64,000 bases of DNA from Acidimicrobiaceae bacterium (GTDB lineage: Bacteria; Actinomycetota; Acidimicrobiia; Acidimicrobiales; RAAP-2): assembly GCA_947447225.1 (NCBI GenBank), contig CANFJV010000003.1, forward strand, positions 1 to 64,000, in the 5' to 3' direction. Below the pieces are notes generated by a model, which was given only the letters and a program-made list of their open reading frames with translations, was not told where the DNA came from and searched no databases. Both the position numbers and the translations under genes were made by a program. This document shows positions 10,091 through 19,536 of this stretch, piece after piece. Positions within the stretch are counted from its first letter, which is position 1, and each line of letters opens with the position of its first letter.

Positions 10091-12931
10091 ATGTCGCAGA
10101 AGTTGGTCATTAGAGGTGCTCGAGAGCACAACTTAAAAGATGTGTCCTTAGAGCTACCTCGAGACCGACTCATTGTCTTCACGGGGCTTTCTGGGTCGGG
10201 CAAGAGTTCCTTGGCCTTTGACACGATCTATGCCGAAGGCCAACGTCGCTACGTTGAATCCTTAAGCGCCTATGCCCGACAGTTCCTTGGACAAATGGAT
10301 AAGCCCGATGTCGACTTCATTGAAGGTCTGTCGCCAGCAATTTCCATTGATCAAAAGTCGGCCTCTCGTAATCCACGCTCAACGGTAGGCACGGTCACCG
10401 AGGTCTATGACTACCTGCGCCTGCTTTGGGCACGTATTGGTCATCCGCACTGCCCAACGTGCAGTCGTCCGGTGTCGCGCCAGTCGCCGCAGCAGATCGT
10501 TGATCGCATTTTGGAGCTCGACGAAGGCACGCGTTTTCTCGTCTTGGCACCGGTGGTTCGCGGCCGAAAGGGTGAATATTCGACCCTGCTTGACGACTTG
10601 GCGAAGCAAGGCTTCGCCCGAGCCCTTGTCGACGGTGAAACCATTGAACTCGCGGACCGGGCTCAAGTGGATCTTGCTCGCTATGAAACCCACACGATTG
10701 AAGTGGTCGTTGACCGCCTGGTGTTAAAGGCGAATTCACGAACACGGCTGACTGAATCGATTGAGACGGCACTGTCACTGACCGGCGGAACGGCGGAAAT
10801 TGAACTCCAACGCGACGGGCAAACCGAGCGAATTCCGTTCAGTCAACACTTGGCGTGTTCGTATGACGGGACGAGTTTCGAAGAACCAGCACCTCGTTCG
10901 TTTTCGTTCAACTCTCCCTATGGTGCATGTCCAGCATGCGTGGGCCTTGGCACGACCTTTGAAGTCGACCCGGAGCTCGTCGTGCAAAACGATGAACTCT
11001 CCCTCGATGACGGAGCAATCATTCCGTGGGCACAAGCGCGATCTGAATACTTTGCCGGACTACTTCGTGGAGTGGCGGAACTAGGTGGATTCAGTCCGGC
11101 TGCCCCGTGGTCGACCTTGACCAAGAAACAACGAGATCTCGTGCTCAATGGCACTGGCAAAAAAGCCGTCGAGATCAAGTACCGAAATCGTTTTGGTCGA
11201 AGTCGCAACTACACCTCAGCGTTCGAAGGCGTGGTTCCGTGGCTGAAGCGGCGCCACGGCGAAGCGGAATCAGACTGGGCCCGCGAACAAATTGAAGCCT
11301 TTATGCGTGAAGCTCCTTGCCCAAGTTGCGCGGGAGCACGACTGAAGCCAGAGTCGCTGGCGGTTACCGTGTCGGGCCTGTCAATTGCAGAATTTTGCGA
11401 GTTGCCGATTGGCGATGCTTTGGCCGCAATCAACTCACTTTCATTGTCTGATCGAGAGCACTTGATCGCTGACCGGGTGGTGAAAGAGATCACCGAGCGC
11501 ATGGCCTTCTTGCTCGACGTGGGGCTTGATTATTTGTCACTCAGTCGCTCTTCGGCAACCTTGTCGGGTGGTGAGGCGCAGCGAATTCGTTTGGCCAGTC
11601 AGATCGGCAGTGGGCTCGTTGGCGTGCTCTACGTCCTCGATGAGCCTTCCATTGGTCTTCACCAGCGAGATAATCAGCGGCTCATTGCGACGCTTGAGCG
11701 CTTGCGTGACCTTGGCAACACCGTCATTGTGGTCGAGCACGACGAAGAAACCATTTTGGCAGCCGACTACGCCGTTGATATTGGACCTGGCGCTGGCGAA
11801 CACGGTGGTCACGTCATCCACGCGGGACCAGTCACGGGTCGAGGTGGACTGCTCGCCAATAAGGCATCAGTTACTGGTCAATACCTTTCCGGCAAGAAGG
11901 CGATTGCGGTTCCAAAGACTCGCCGTCCAGGCTCTGGTGACCAATTGATTGTCCGCGGGGCGAAAGAACACAACCTTCGTGACCTCGACGTTGCCTTCCC
12001 ACTTGGGACACTCACGGCAGTTACCGGCGTTTCAGGTTCGGGGAAATCGACACTCGTCAATGAGATTTTGCTCAAGAGTCTCGTGCATCAGATTCATCGA
12101 GCTCGTGAACTTCCTGGTCGACACCGAACCATCGAGGGTGTCTCGTTCATCGACAAAGTGGTCAGTGTCGATCAAGCCCCAATTGGCCGCACACCTCGGT
12201 CGAACCCTGCGACCTACACCGGCGTGTTTGATCACGTTCGGAAGCTGTTTGCCTTGGCGCCTGAATCAAAGGTGCGCGGCTACCAGCCTGGTCGCTTCAG
12301 TTTCAACGTGAAGGGCGGTCGCTGTGAGGCGTGCTCTGGCGATGGAACACTCAAGATCGAGATGCATTTTCTGCCCGATGTGTATGTGCCGTGTGAAGTG
12401 TGCGGGGGAGCCCGCTATAACCGAGACACCTTGGAAGTGCAGTTTCGCGGCAAGACCATTGCGGACGTCTTGCAAATGCCCTGTGAAGAGGCACTGAGCT
12501 TCTTTGAGCGCCAGCCGCCAATTGTTCGCCATCTTCAGACGCTCTGTGATGTTGGCCTTGGTTATGTCCGCCTCGGTCAAGCAGCGACAACGTTGTCTGG
12601 TGGAGAAGCTCAGCGGGTGAAGCTCGCCACCGAACTTGCTCGACGCCCAACGGGACACACGCTCTATGTCTTAGATGAACCGACCACGGGCCTGCACTTT
12701 GATGATGTGGCGAGACTGCTCGGTGTGTTGCAGCGCCTTGTTGATCAAGGCAACACCGTCGTGGTGATTGAGCACAGCCTTGACGTCGTCAAGTGTGCAG
12801 ACTGGGTCATTGACCTCGGTCCAGAAGGCGGGAACCGTGGTGGCACGTTGTTGGCCGAAGGAACACCAGAACACGTGGCGACCATCCCCGAGAGCTACAC
12901 CGGTCAGTGGCTAGCGAAGATGCTCTCGTAA
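10091..12931 (+). CDS. uvrA: UvrABC system protein A (damage-recognition ATPase)
   Basis: Dimeric ABC-type ATPase that finds DNA lesions and loads UvrB. 946 aa, the normal length. The first Walker A is GLSGSGKS at residues 32-39 and the second GVSGSGKS near 646; each ATPase half has a LSGGEAQR signature. The C-terminal zinc module is intact (CEAC and CEVC near 744-770). The first zinc module is degenerate: the early CXXC pair is replaced by ACSYDG, while the later ACPAC pair is kept; by recall mycobacterial UvrA is similarly altered. It follows uvrB by 45 bp with its own probable promoter, and converges with the crotonase gene with only 4 bp between them. Confidence 0.97.
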   Translation: MSQKLVIRGAREHNLKDVSLELPRDRLIVFTGLSGSGKSSLAFDTIYAEGQRRYVESLSAYARQFLGQMDKPDVDFIEGLSPAISIDQKSASRNPRSTVGTVTEVYDYLRLLWARIGHPHCPTCSRPVSRQSPQQIVDRILELDEGTRFLVLAPVVRGRKGEYSTLLDDLAKQGFARALVDGETIELADRAQVDLARYETHTIEVVVDRLVLKANSRTRLTESIETALSLTGGTAEIELQRDGQTERIPFSQHLACSYDGTSFEEPAPRSFSFNSPYGACPACVGLGTTFEVDPELVVQNDELSLDDGAIIPWAQARSEYFAGLLRGVAELGGFSPAAPWSTLTKKQRDLVLNGTGKKAVEIKYRNRFGRSRNYTSAFEGVVPWLKRRHGEAESDWAREQIEAFMREAPCPSCAGARLKPESLAVTVSGLSIAEFCELPIGDALAAINSLSLSDREHLIADRVVKEITERMAFLLDVGLDYLSLSRSSATLSGGEAQRIRLASQIGSGLVGVLYVLDEPSIGLHQRDNQRLIATLERLRDLGNTVIVVEHDEETILAADYAVDIGPGAGEHGGHVIHAGPVTGRGGLLANKASVTGQYLSGKKAIAVPKTRRPGSGDQLIVRGAKEHNLRDLDVAFPLGTLTAVTGVSGSGKSTLVNEILLKSLVHQIHRARELPGRHRTIEGVSFIDKVVSVDQAPIGRTPRSNPATYTGVFDHVRKLFALAPESKVRGYQPGRFSFNVKGGRCEACSGDGTLKIEMHFLPDVYVPCEVCGGARYNRDTLEVQFRGKTIADVLQMPCEEALSFFERQPPIVRHLQTLCDVGLGYVRLGQAATTLSGGEAQRVKLATELARRPTGHTLYVLDEPTTGLHFDDVARLLGVLQRLVDQGNTVVVIEHSLDVVKCADWVIDLGPEGGNRGGTLLAEGTPEHVATIPESYTGQWLAKMLS

Positions 12932-12935
12932 CGTC

Positions 12936-13739
12936 CTATAGCGATTCCCATGAGGGCGTTCGTCGTTCAATGAAGGCGCGACCAGCTTCACGTGGGTTTT
13001 CCGTGAGCGCCGACATGACTTGAATCCGGTTTTCAAGGTCTTTGGCATGACGAAGGCTGGGTGCATCGAGGGCGGCATTGAGTCCGACCTTGGTCTGCCA
13101 GACACCGTATGGATTGTTGGTGGCAATCTCTTCGGCCAGCGACTGCGCTTGAGCGAGCAATTGCTCTGGTGAGACCACTCGACTCACGAGACCGAGACTG
13201 AACGCCGCGTCGCTGTCGATGATGCGACCGGTCAGCATGAGCTCGCGTGCGGCTCCTACTCCAACGATTTTTGGCAGGAGATAACTCGTTCCCATATCCA
13301 TTGAGGAATAGCCAGCAGTCAAGAACGCAGAAGCAAAGCGAGCATCATGTTGGGCAATTCGAATGTCGCAGTGAAGGGCAATTGCGAGGCCACCACCGAC
13401 TGCGGCACCGTTGACTGCGGCAATGGTTGGAATAGGGAGTTCGTAGAGGCGAGTCAGTTGGTCGGTCAGCCGACACTGTGCGTCCCACATGGTCTTATAG
13501 GCCCGCTTCGACGGTTTAGTCCATGCTGCGCCAGTTCCACTGCGATCTGCCCCCGAGCAAAAGGCGCGCCCGGCACCAGTAATGATGGCGGCTCTCCATT
13601 CTGCTGGGTTGCTTAACGCATCGAGCACCACATCCATGCCATCGAGGAACGAGCCATCGATGGCATTGAGTCGCTCAGGTCGGTTGAGGGTGACGAGGCC
13701 AATCTGGTCAGCTATCGGTTGCAGGGTGACGGCGTTCAT
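12936..13739 (-). CDS. Enoyl-CoA hydratase/isomerase (crotonase) family protein
   Basis: 267 aa. The crotonase fold is clear from LNRPERLNAI at the N-terminus, the first oxyanion-hole segment GAGRAFCSGAD, and the second, AVNGAAVGGGLAIALHCDI. In the stretch that in true enoyl-CoA hydratases carries the two catalytic glutamates, this protein reads FLTAGYSSMDMGTSYLLP: no Glu at the first position and Asp or Met near the second. Isomerase, thioesterase-like or other crotonase chemistry is therefore as likely as hydration. It is last in a reverse-strand run nadA-fructokinase-crotonase (42-bp gap before it). Confidence 0.85.
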   Translation of the reverse strand: MNAVTLQPIADQIGLVTLNRPERLNAIDGSFLDGMDVVLDALSNPAEWRAAIITGAGRAFCSGADRSGTGAAWTKPSKRAYKTMWDAQCRLTDQLTRLYELPIPTIAAVNGAAVGGGLAIALHCDIRIAQHDARFASAFLTAGYSSMDMGTSYLLPKIVGVGAARELMLTGRIIDSDAAFSLGLVSRVVSPEQLLAQAQSLAEEIATNNPYGVWQTKVGLNAALDAPSLRHAKDLENRIQVMSALTENPREAGRAFIERRTPSWESL

Positions 13740-13781
13740 GGAACCTGCCTACCACAGCTCGGCAGAAATTCTGCGAGACAG

Positions 13782-14666
13782 TTAGACCAGATCGCGAGCA
13801 AGTAGCCATGCGCCAATGAGGCCAGAGTTCTCGAATTTCGGCGCAACAATGGTTGACAGTGAATGGTCACGCACCTGGCCGTGGGGAAGGTAACCGTTCA
13901 ACAAGTGGGCGGCCCGTTCTGCGACCCGTGAGCGAAGACCACGAGCCTCCATCACTCCACCGCCAAGCACAATGCGCTCAGCTGCGACCATGGTGGTGAG
14001 GTTCGCACAGGCAATCGCGAGATAGTGCGCCTCAAATTGAAGTCCTTCGTGGAGTTCGTCAAGTTGGGATGCGGGTGCGCCGTAGCGCTCAACAATGGCG
14101 GTTCCAGATGCAAAACCTTCAAGGCAGTCGTGATGAAACGCGCAGGTGCCTTTGTGATGGTCACCCGGCGCTCGTGCGATCAATTGGTGGCCGACTTCTG
14201 GATGGCCAATTCCGTGGAGAGGAGATCCATTCACCGCAATTGCTCCACCGATTCCGGTTCCAACCGTCAGATACACCGCAACTTCGACTCCCGAGGCATT
14301 GCCATATCGAGATTCCGCCAACACGGCGGCATTGGTATCGGTGTCGACGACGACGCGAAGATCCCCAAGGCGAGAAACGAGTTGTTGACGCCAATTGAGA
14401 TTGCGCCACGCAATTTTTGGAGAGGTGTCGGCAATGGTGGAGGTCTCGGTATTAAGCGGGCCAAATGACGCAACGCCAATCGCTGCAAGTTCGCCTCGAT
14501 CAGCGAAGGGCTGAAAGAACGTGGCGACGACATCGAGAGATTGCTCCGGGCTCGACGTTGGCACGTCAACAACTGCTACCTCAACCATCTCCTCGAGCGT
14601 GCGAGCGACGGCGCAACGGATCGTGGTGCCGCCTGCTTCAATTGCGCCAATGAGCGGCAACGTCAC
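13782..14666 (-). CDS. ROK-family sugar kinase, probable fructokinase
   Basis: 294 aa. The ATP-binding motif AIEAGGTTIRCAVA opens the protein, DTDTNAAVLAE carries the probable catalytic Asp, and VGTGIGGAIAVNG the phosphate-binding loop. The segment GHPEVGHQL followed by GTCAFHHDCLEG is the ROK zinc site with Cys/His ligands; the CLEGFASG form is typical of the Bacillus YdhR/GmuE fructokinase subgroup, hence the specificity call, which is inference. It begins with GTG one base after the nadA stop codon, so the two are co-transcribed. Expected role: ATP-dependent phosphorylation of fructose or a related hexose in the cytoplasm. Confidence 0.85.
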   Translation of the reverse strand: MTLPLIGAIEAGGTTIRCAVARTLEEMVEVAVVDVPTSSPEQSLDVVATFFQPFADRGELAAIGVASFGPLNTETSTIADTSPKIAWRNLNWRQQLVSRLGDLRVVVDTDTNAAVLAESRYGNASGVEVAVYLTVGTGIGGAIAVNGSPLHGIGHPEVGHQLIARAPGDHHKGTCAFHHDCLEGFASGTAIVERYGAPASQLDELHEGLQFEAHYLAIACANLTTMVAAERIVLGGGVMEARGLRSRVAERAAHLLNGYLPHGQVRDHSLSTIVAPKFENSGLIGAWLLARDLV

Positions 14667-14667
14667 G

Positions 14668-15783
14668 TCAGATGATCGCGAGCATGCGTTCTAAGGCGAC
14701 TTTAGCCCATTCAGCGGTGTCGGCATCGACCATGATCCTGTTTGGCTCTTCACCTGCGACCAGCGACTCAAGTAGCCACGCAAGATGTGGAAGATCAATG
14801 CGAGCCATGGTTGCGCAAGGGCACACCAACGGGTCGAGACACTCAACGGTCAAGTCAGGGTGTTGTTTGGCCAGGCGGTTGACGAGGTGAATTTCGGTGG
14901 CGATGCCAATGGCTGAACCTGAAGGTGCGGCTTGAACGGCTTTGATGATGGCATCGGTTGATCCAACAACGTCAGCCTCGGCCACGGTGTCGTGTGCACA
15001 CTCTGGGTGGACCAACACAAGACCCTCAGGGAATCGCTGGCGAAAGTCGGCAATTTGTTCGGGGCGAAAGCGCTGATGCACCGAGCAATGACCCTTCCAC
15101 AGCAGTAATTTTGAGGAGTCCACCTGCAAAGCGGTCAGTCCGCCAAGCTCAAACCGTGGATTCCACAGCATCATTTCCTCTTCGGCGTAACCAAGCTGGA
15201 ACCCGGTGTTTCGCCCGAGATGTTGGTCAGGAAAGAACAACACTTTGTCAGCGCGCGTCGCACCATCGACGATGTCATGGAGCGCCCACGTGAGGACTGC
15301 CTTGGCGTTTGATGAGGTACACACGGCACCACCGTGACGACCAACAAATGCCTTGAGTGCTGCAGAGGAGTTCATGTAGGTGATTGGCATCACCCGATCC
15401 ATGTCGAGTTGCTCACCGAGTGCTGCCCATGCATCTTCAACCGCATCGATGTCGGCCATATCTGCCATCGAGCAACCAGCATTTAAGTCTGGCAAGAACA
15501 CATGCTGGTCGTCTCTGGTCAAAATGTCGGCAGATTCGGCCATGAAATGGACACCGCAGAACACAATCTTCGTCGCAGCTGACGTTGAGGCGGCAATGCG
15601 GGAAAGGCCGAACGAATCACCATTTGCATCGGCGAATTCCATGATGTCGTCGTGTTGGTAGTGGTGGCCGAGGATGAGGCATGTATCGCCGAGTGCTGCT
15701 TTGGCATTGGTCACCATCTCGATCAGCGCAGGTCGATTTGCGAGGCTGTAACGCTCTGGAAGTGTCCGTTGAATTCGAAGCAT
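14668..15783 (-). CDS. nadA: Quinolinate synthase A
   Basis: Condenses iminoaspartate with dihydroxyacetone phosphate to quinolinate in de novo NAD synthesis, using a [4Fe-4S] cluster. The protein is 371 aa from the ATG at 15783. The frame stays open to 15912, but that stretch overlaps the uvrC start and has no family resemblance. Family landmarks are LILGHHYQHDDIMEFAD, the three cluster cysteines in FCGVHFMAE, HPEC and CPCATM, and GCSMADMAD. Neither nadB nor nadC lies in the window. It is divergent from uvrC across about 93 bp and leads the operon with the fructokinase. Confidence 0.95.
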   Translation of the reverse strand: MLRIQRTLPERYSLANRPALIEMVTNAKAALGDTCLILGHHYQHDDIMEFADANGDSFGLSRIAASTSAATKIVFCGVHFMAESADILTRDDQHVFLPDLNAGCSMADMADIDAVEDAWAALGEQLDMDRVMPITYMNSSAALKAFVGRHGGAVCTSSNAKAVLTWALHDIVDGATRADKVLFFPDQHLGRNTGFQLGYAEEEMMLWNPRFELGGLTALQVDSSKLLLWKGHCSVHQRFRPEQIADFRQRFPEGLVLVHPECAHDTVAEADVVGSTDAIIKAVQAAPSGSAIGIATEIHLVNRLAKQHPDLTVECLDPLVCPCATMARIDLPHLAWLLESLVAGEEPNRIMVDADTAEWAKVALERMLAII

Positions 15784-15876
15784 TCGCACCTGCTGGAGAT
15801 ACCGGTCGGCGACCGCTATCTCAATTGTAGTTGGCGGTCGCGACAAAGTACCCCTTTGGCATGGTTCGATGGAGGG

Positions 15877-17787
15877 ATGTTGCGTCCGCCGAGTGGGTCT
15901 ATCCCCGATCAACCTGGTTCCTATCAGTTCTTTGATCGTGATGGACGCGTGATCTATGTCGGGAAGGCATCTTCGCTTCGTCAGCGCTTATCGAACTATT
16001 TCCAGTCTCCCGGCCAGCTCCCAATTCGCACGGCACAAATGGTCGCCTCAGCGACTCGAGTGGAATGGACCGTTGTTGGGACCGAAGTCGAAGCTCTGTT
16101 GCTCGAGCATTCGCTCATCCAAGCCCATCAGCCTCGGTTCAATGTTCGGTTGAAAGATGACAAGACCTATCCATGGCTTGCCCTTTCCGTGAACGATGAG
16201 TGGCCACGGCCCTTTGTATACCGGGGAAAACGCCGCAAAGGTGTGGTCTACTTCGGGCCGTTTCCTCACGTTCGATCCCTTCGGCAAACCCTTGACCTTG
16301 TCGTCAAGACGTTCCCCGTGCGCACGTGCAGCGACGCAAAATTCTCCCGCCACCAAAAGTACGGACGACCCTGTTTGCTTGCCGACATTGGGCGCTGTAG
16401 TGCGCCATGCGTGGGTCAAGTCGATGCCTCGACGTACCACGGGTATGTCGAAGGACTTTCTGCATTCTTCTCGGGCGATACTGAATCCATCCTGCATGAA
16501 CTCCACAACAAGATGGAGTCCGCGTCAACCGATCGGGCCTATGAACTCGCTGCACGAGCACGAGATCAACTCGCCGCGTTGGAAGAAGCCTCCTCGAGCC
16601 AACAAGTGGTGGTTGACGCATCGGGCACCTTTGATGCCTTTGGACTCGTCGTCAATGAACTCGAAGCGTCCATTGCGGTGCTCCACGTTCGTCACGGTCG
16701 TCTCATTGGCCGGAGTGGCTTCATTGTGGATCGCATTGACGTTCAGTCTGAAGGAGAGCTCATGGTGACCTTGATTGAGCGGTTCTATGCCGAGCGAGCA
16801 ACGTCGATTCCCCGGCAAGTGCTTTCAAGTGTCGAGGTTGAAGCCTGGCAAAGTGCGGTCGTAGAAACGTGGCTCAGTGAACTTCGAACTGGTCCGGTCA
16901 CGATCACGAGTGCACATCGGGGGAAACGTCGTCAGGTGCTGGCGATGGCGGTCGAGAACGCTCGTCAGGACTTGGCTCGAAATCAACTTCGTCGTGCGAG
17001 CGATCACAATGCTCGATCAAAGGCATTGACCGAGATTCAAGTTGCGCTTGAGTTGAAAGAGGCGCCGCTTCGCATTGAGTGTTACGACATGAGTCACTTG
17101 CAGGGCACTGATTACGTCGGTTCCATGGTGGTCTTCGAAGATGGAGTGCCGAAGCGCAGTGATTATCGGCACTTCCTTATCAAGACCGTTGACGGCAACG
17201 ATGACTTTGCCGCTATGGCAGAAGTGTTGCGACGTCGTCTTTCTCGACTTGACGAAGACCCTGAAACCACAGGGCGTCGTCGCTTTGCCTATCGACCTCA
17301 ATTACTCCTGATCGATGGCGGAAAGGGTCAACTCTCCTCCGTGATGGCAGTACTTGAGGAATTGGGCCTTCGTGACGAAATTGAGGTCGCCTCGTTGGCA
17401 AAGCAATTTGAAGAGGTATATCGACCGGGTAAATCGCAACCAAATCACGTTGCTCGAGGCAGCGATGGCTTGTACCTCCTTCAGGCCCTTCGAGATGAAG
17501 CACACCGGTTTGCCGTTTCTTTTCACCGGCAACGTCGAGGAGCTCGGATGACGGGTTCAGTACTCGAAGAAATTCCAGGTCTTGGCCCAACTCGGCGCAA
17601 GCGCCTCATTGACCACTTCGGCACCCTTCGCGAACTTCGTGCAGCGAGTCGCGAGGACTTGACTGCGCTGACCTGGTTGCCTGAACTTGTCGGAAAGGCA
17701 GTCTTTGCACGCCTTCATCAAGATGAAACTGCAGCAGTGCACCTTGCCGAAAATGAACGCGTGAATGATGCAGATGGGGGAGACTGA
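15877..17787 (+). CDS. uvrC: UvrABC system protein C (dual-incision nuclease)
   Basis: Cuts DNA on both sides of a lesion held by UvrB. 636 aa from ATG 15877, the normal length. GGAGG at 15871-15875 lies very close to this ATG, so TTG 15880 is possible; the open frame reaching upstream to 15652 runs antisense through nadA and is rejected. The N-terminal GIY-YIG nuclease reads GSYQFFDRDGRVIYVGKA. A UVR domain (LHELHNKMESASTDRAYELA) follows, then the RNase H-like half with ECYDMSHLQGT containing the catalytic Asp, and two helix-hairpin-helix motifs near the end (IPGLGPTRRKRLIDHFG). It precedes rapZ by 4 bp. Confidence 0.96.
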   Translation: MLRPPSGSIPDQPGSYQFFDRDGRVIYVGKASSLRQRLSNYFQSPGQLPIRTAQMVASATRVEWTVVGTEVEALLLEHSLIQAHQPRFNVRLKDDKTYPWLALSVNDEWPRPFVYRGKRRKGVVYFGPFPHVRSLRQTLDLVVKTFPVRTCSDAKFSRHQKYGRPCLLADIGRCSAPCVGQVDASTYHGYVEGLSAFFSGDTESILHELHNKMESASTDRAYELAARARDQLAALEEASSSQQVVVDASGTFDAFGLVVNELEASIAVLHVRHGRLIGRSGFIVDRIDVQSEGELMVTLIERFYAERATSIPRQVLSSVEVEAWQSAVVETWLSELRTGPVTITSAHRGKRRQVLAMAVENARQDLARNQLRRASDHNARSKALTEIQVALELKEAPLRIECYDMSHLQGTDYVGSMVVFEDGVPKRSDYRHFLIKTVDGNDDFAAMAEVLRRRLSRLDEDPETTGRRRFAYRPQLLLIDGGKGQLSSVMAVLEELGLRDEIEVASLAKQFEEVYRPGKSQPNHVARGSDGLYLLQALRDEAHRFAVSFHRQRRGARMTGSVLEEIPGLGPTRRKRLIDHFGTLRELRAASREDLTALTWLPELVGKAVFARLHQDETAAVHLAENERVNDADGGD

Positions 17788-17791
17788 CGCT

Positions 17792-18649
17792 ATGCACCGA
17801 CTACTCATTTTGACGGGCATGTCCGGGGCGGGAAGGTCAACGGCGTCCGGGGCACTCGAAGACCTTGGTTGGTACGTCATTGACAACCTGCCGACACCGC
17901 TCATTGTGGATGCAGCACGACTCGTCTGTCATCCAGCAACCAAGACGGAACGCGTGGCGTTTGTCCTTGGTCGAAGTGGACATGTCCATGCCGAGGAATT
18001 GGAAGAGGTCTTGCGACGCCTCGAGGGCGACTACCTCGTGAGTTTGTTGTTCCTTGACGCCGATGATGATGTGTTGGTTCGCCGTTACGAGGGCACTCGT
18101 CGCCGTCATCCAAGGTCGCTTGTTGGCGTGGTGGAAGCCATTGCAGAAGAGCGCGCCGCCCTTGAAAGTGTTCGCGAGCGAGCCACGGTGATTTTGGATA
18201 CAACCGAACTCAACTCCAATCAACTCCGGCTTCGAATGCGTGACTTGTTTGAAGAGGCCTCAGCGCCAGCGTCAATGAGAACGTCGATTACCTCATTTGG
18301 ATTCAAACATGGCATTCCGCTCGATGTGGATCTCGTCTTTGACGTTCGTTTCTTGCCAAACCCGCATTGGGAGCCTGAACTTCGTCCGGAAAGTGGACTC
18401 AATCAAGACGTCGCCAAGTTCGTTTTTGCCAGTGCAGAGACCGATGCCTTCATGGAGCAACTTCGCTCAATGCTCGCGCTACTGATCCCGGCCTACACCC
18501 GAGAAGGAAAGTCCTATTTGACGGTGGCGATTGGTTGCACCGGAGGTCGCCACCGATCAGTTGCGGTGGCCGAAGCGTTGGCCAAGCAAATTGTGAGCGA
18601 CCATCTCGTAGCAACGGTGAATGTTTTTCACCGCGATATTGACCGATGA
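17792..18649 (+). CDS. rapZ: RapZ/YvcJ-type nucleotide-binding protein
   Basis: 285 aa from ATG 17792, chosen because GGGGGAG ends about 10 nt upstream; in-frame ATGs at 17765-17774 lack a ribosome site. The P-loop is GMSGAGRST, with Arg in place of the usual Lys, a form I recall in other actinobacteria. Downstream are LEDLGWYVIDNLP, the acidic strand LLFLDADDDVLVRRYEGTRR, and the C-terminal IGCTGGRHRSVAVAE, which in E. coli RapZ contributes to ligand and RNA binding. In enterobacteria the protein guides decay of the sRNA GlmZ; the actinobacterial role is not settled. Its stop overlaps the yvcK start (ATGA). Confidence 0.92.
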   Translation: MHRLLILTGMSGAGRSTASGALEDLGWYVIDNLPTPLIVDAARLVCHPATKTERVAFVLGRSGHVHAEELEEVLRRLEGDYLVSLLFLDADDDVLVRRYEGTRRRHPRSLVGVVEAIAEERAALESVRERATVILDTTELNSNQLRLRMRDLFEEASAPASMRTSITSFGFKHGIPLDVDLVFDVRFLPNPHWEPELRPESGLNQDVAKFVFASAETDAFMEQLRSMLALLIPAYTREGKSYLTVAIGCTGGRHRSVAVAEALAKQIVSDHLVATVNVFHRDIDR

Positions 18650-19509
18650 GTGGGCCAAAGGTGGTGGTGTTTGGCGGTGGGCACGGAGCCGCAGCCGCGC
18701 TTCGAGCTGTTCGTGACTACGCGGGGGAAGTAACTGGCGTGGTGACGGTCGCTGATGATGGTGGCTCTTCGGGTCGTCTTCGCAACGCCCTTGACGTCGT
18801 GGCGGTAGGCGACTTGCGGCGCTGCCTCATTGCACTTGCGGCTCCAAATGGATCCTTTGACGCACTCTTCGAGCATCGATTCTCTGCAGGAACGTTGGAG
18901 GGCCATGCGGTTGGCAATCTCGTGCTGGCTGGACTCATTGAACTCCATGGCGATCTCGTTACTGCGCTCGATGCCGCGGCATCCATGCTTGGCTGCGTCG
19001 GTCGAGTGCTTCCCTCAACAAGTGAACCGGTAGTGCTTCGAGCGACCACTGATGATGGGGAAGTGACCGGTCAAAGTGCCATCAACCGCAGAGCTGATAT
19101 CCGTTCCGTCAGTCTTGTCCCTGAAGCTCCAGGTGTTCCCGAAGAAGTACTTCACGCAATCGATGCTGCCGATCAAATCGTGCTTGGGCCGGGGTCGCTG
19201 TTCACGTCAGTGCTTGCCTCACTCATTCCACCTCGCATTGTTGACGCCGTTCGTGCTTCAAACGCACAAAAGGTGTACGTAGCGAATTTACGAGAGCAAA
19301 TACCTGAAACGTTGGGCCGTTCGCTCGAGAACCACCTCCAAGCGCTTGACGACCATGGTGTACATCCTGATCTTGTGATCTTTGATCCGAGCCTTGGATT
19401 GCAGCGTGGAGATGTTTCGATTGATGTCGTCGAGGCGCCACTTTCGTTCGACGCGCGACCAATGCACGACCCTGTGCGCCTTGCGGCGATAATGTCCACC
19501 CTGGCGTAG
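18646..19509 (+). CDS. yvcK: YvcK/GlmR-type gluconeogenesis and cell-wall factor
   Basis: 287 aa, somewhat shorter than the usual 310-340. It opens with VVVFGGGHG, the family's nucleotide-sugar-binding loop, then TVADDGGSSGRLR and VGDLRRCLIAL, all strongly conserved in YvcK/CofD-like proteins. In Bacillus and mycobacteria (CuvA) the protein supports peptidoglycan precursor supply and binds UDP-GlcNAc. It overlaps rapZ by 4 bp. In most actinobacteria and firmicutes whiA follows at once; here gap begins 27 bp later and whiA is missing. Confidence 0.92.
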   Translation: MSGPKVVVFGGGHGAAAALRAVRDYAGEVTGVVTVADDGGSSGRLRNALDVVAVGDLRRCLIALAAPNGSFDALFEHRFSAGTLEGHAVGNLVLAGLIELHGDLVTALDAAASMLGCVGRVLPSTSEPVVLRATTDDGEVTGQSAINRRADIRSVSLVPEAPGVPEEVLHAIDAADQIVLGPGSLFTSVLASLIPPRIVDAVRASNAQKVYVANLREQIPETLGRSLENHLQALDDHGVHPDLVIFDPSLGLQRGDVSIDVVEAPLSFDARPMHDPVRLAAIMSTLA

Positions 19510-19536
19510 ATCGCGCCAAAGTTTCGAGGAGGCAAC

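Noticed and set aside
15652-15876. Upstream extension of the uvrC frame
   Set aside because: It runs antisense through the nadA N-terminus and lacks UvrC similarity; the GIY-YIG domain begins soon after 15877.
15784-15912. Upstream extension of the nadA frame
   Set aside because: It covers the divergent intergenic region and the first codons of uvrC and has no NadA-like residues.
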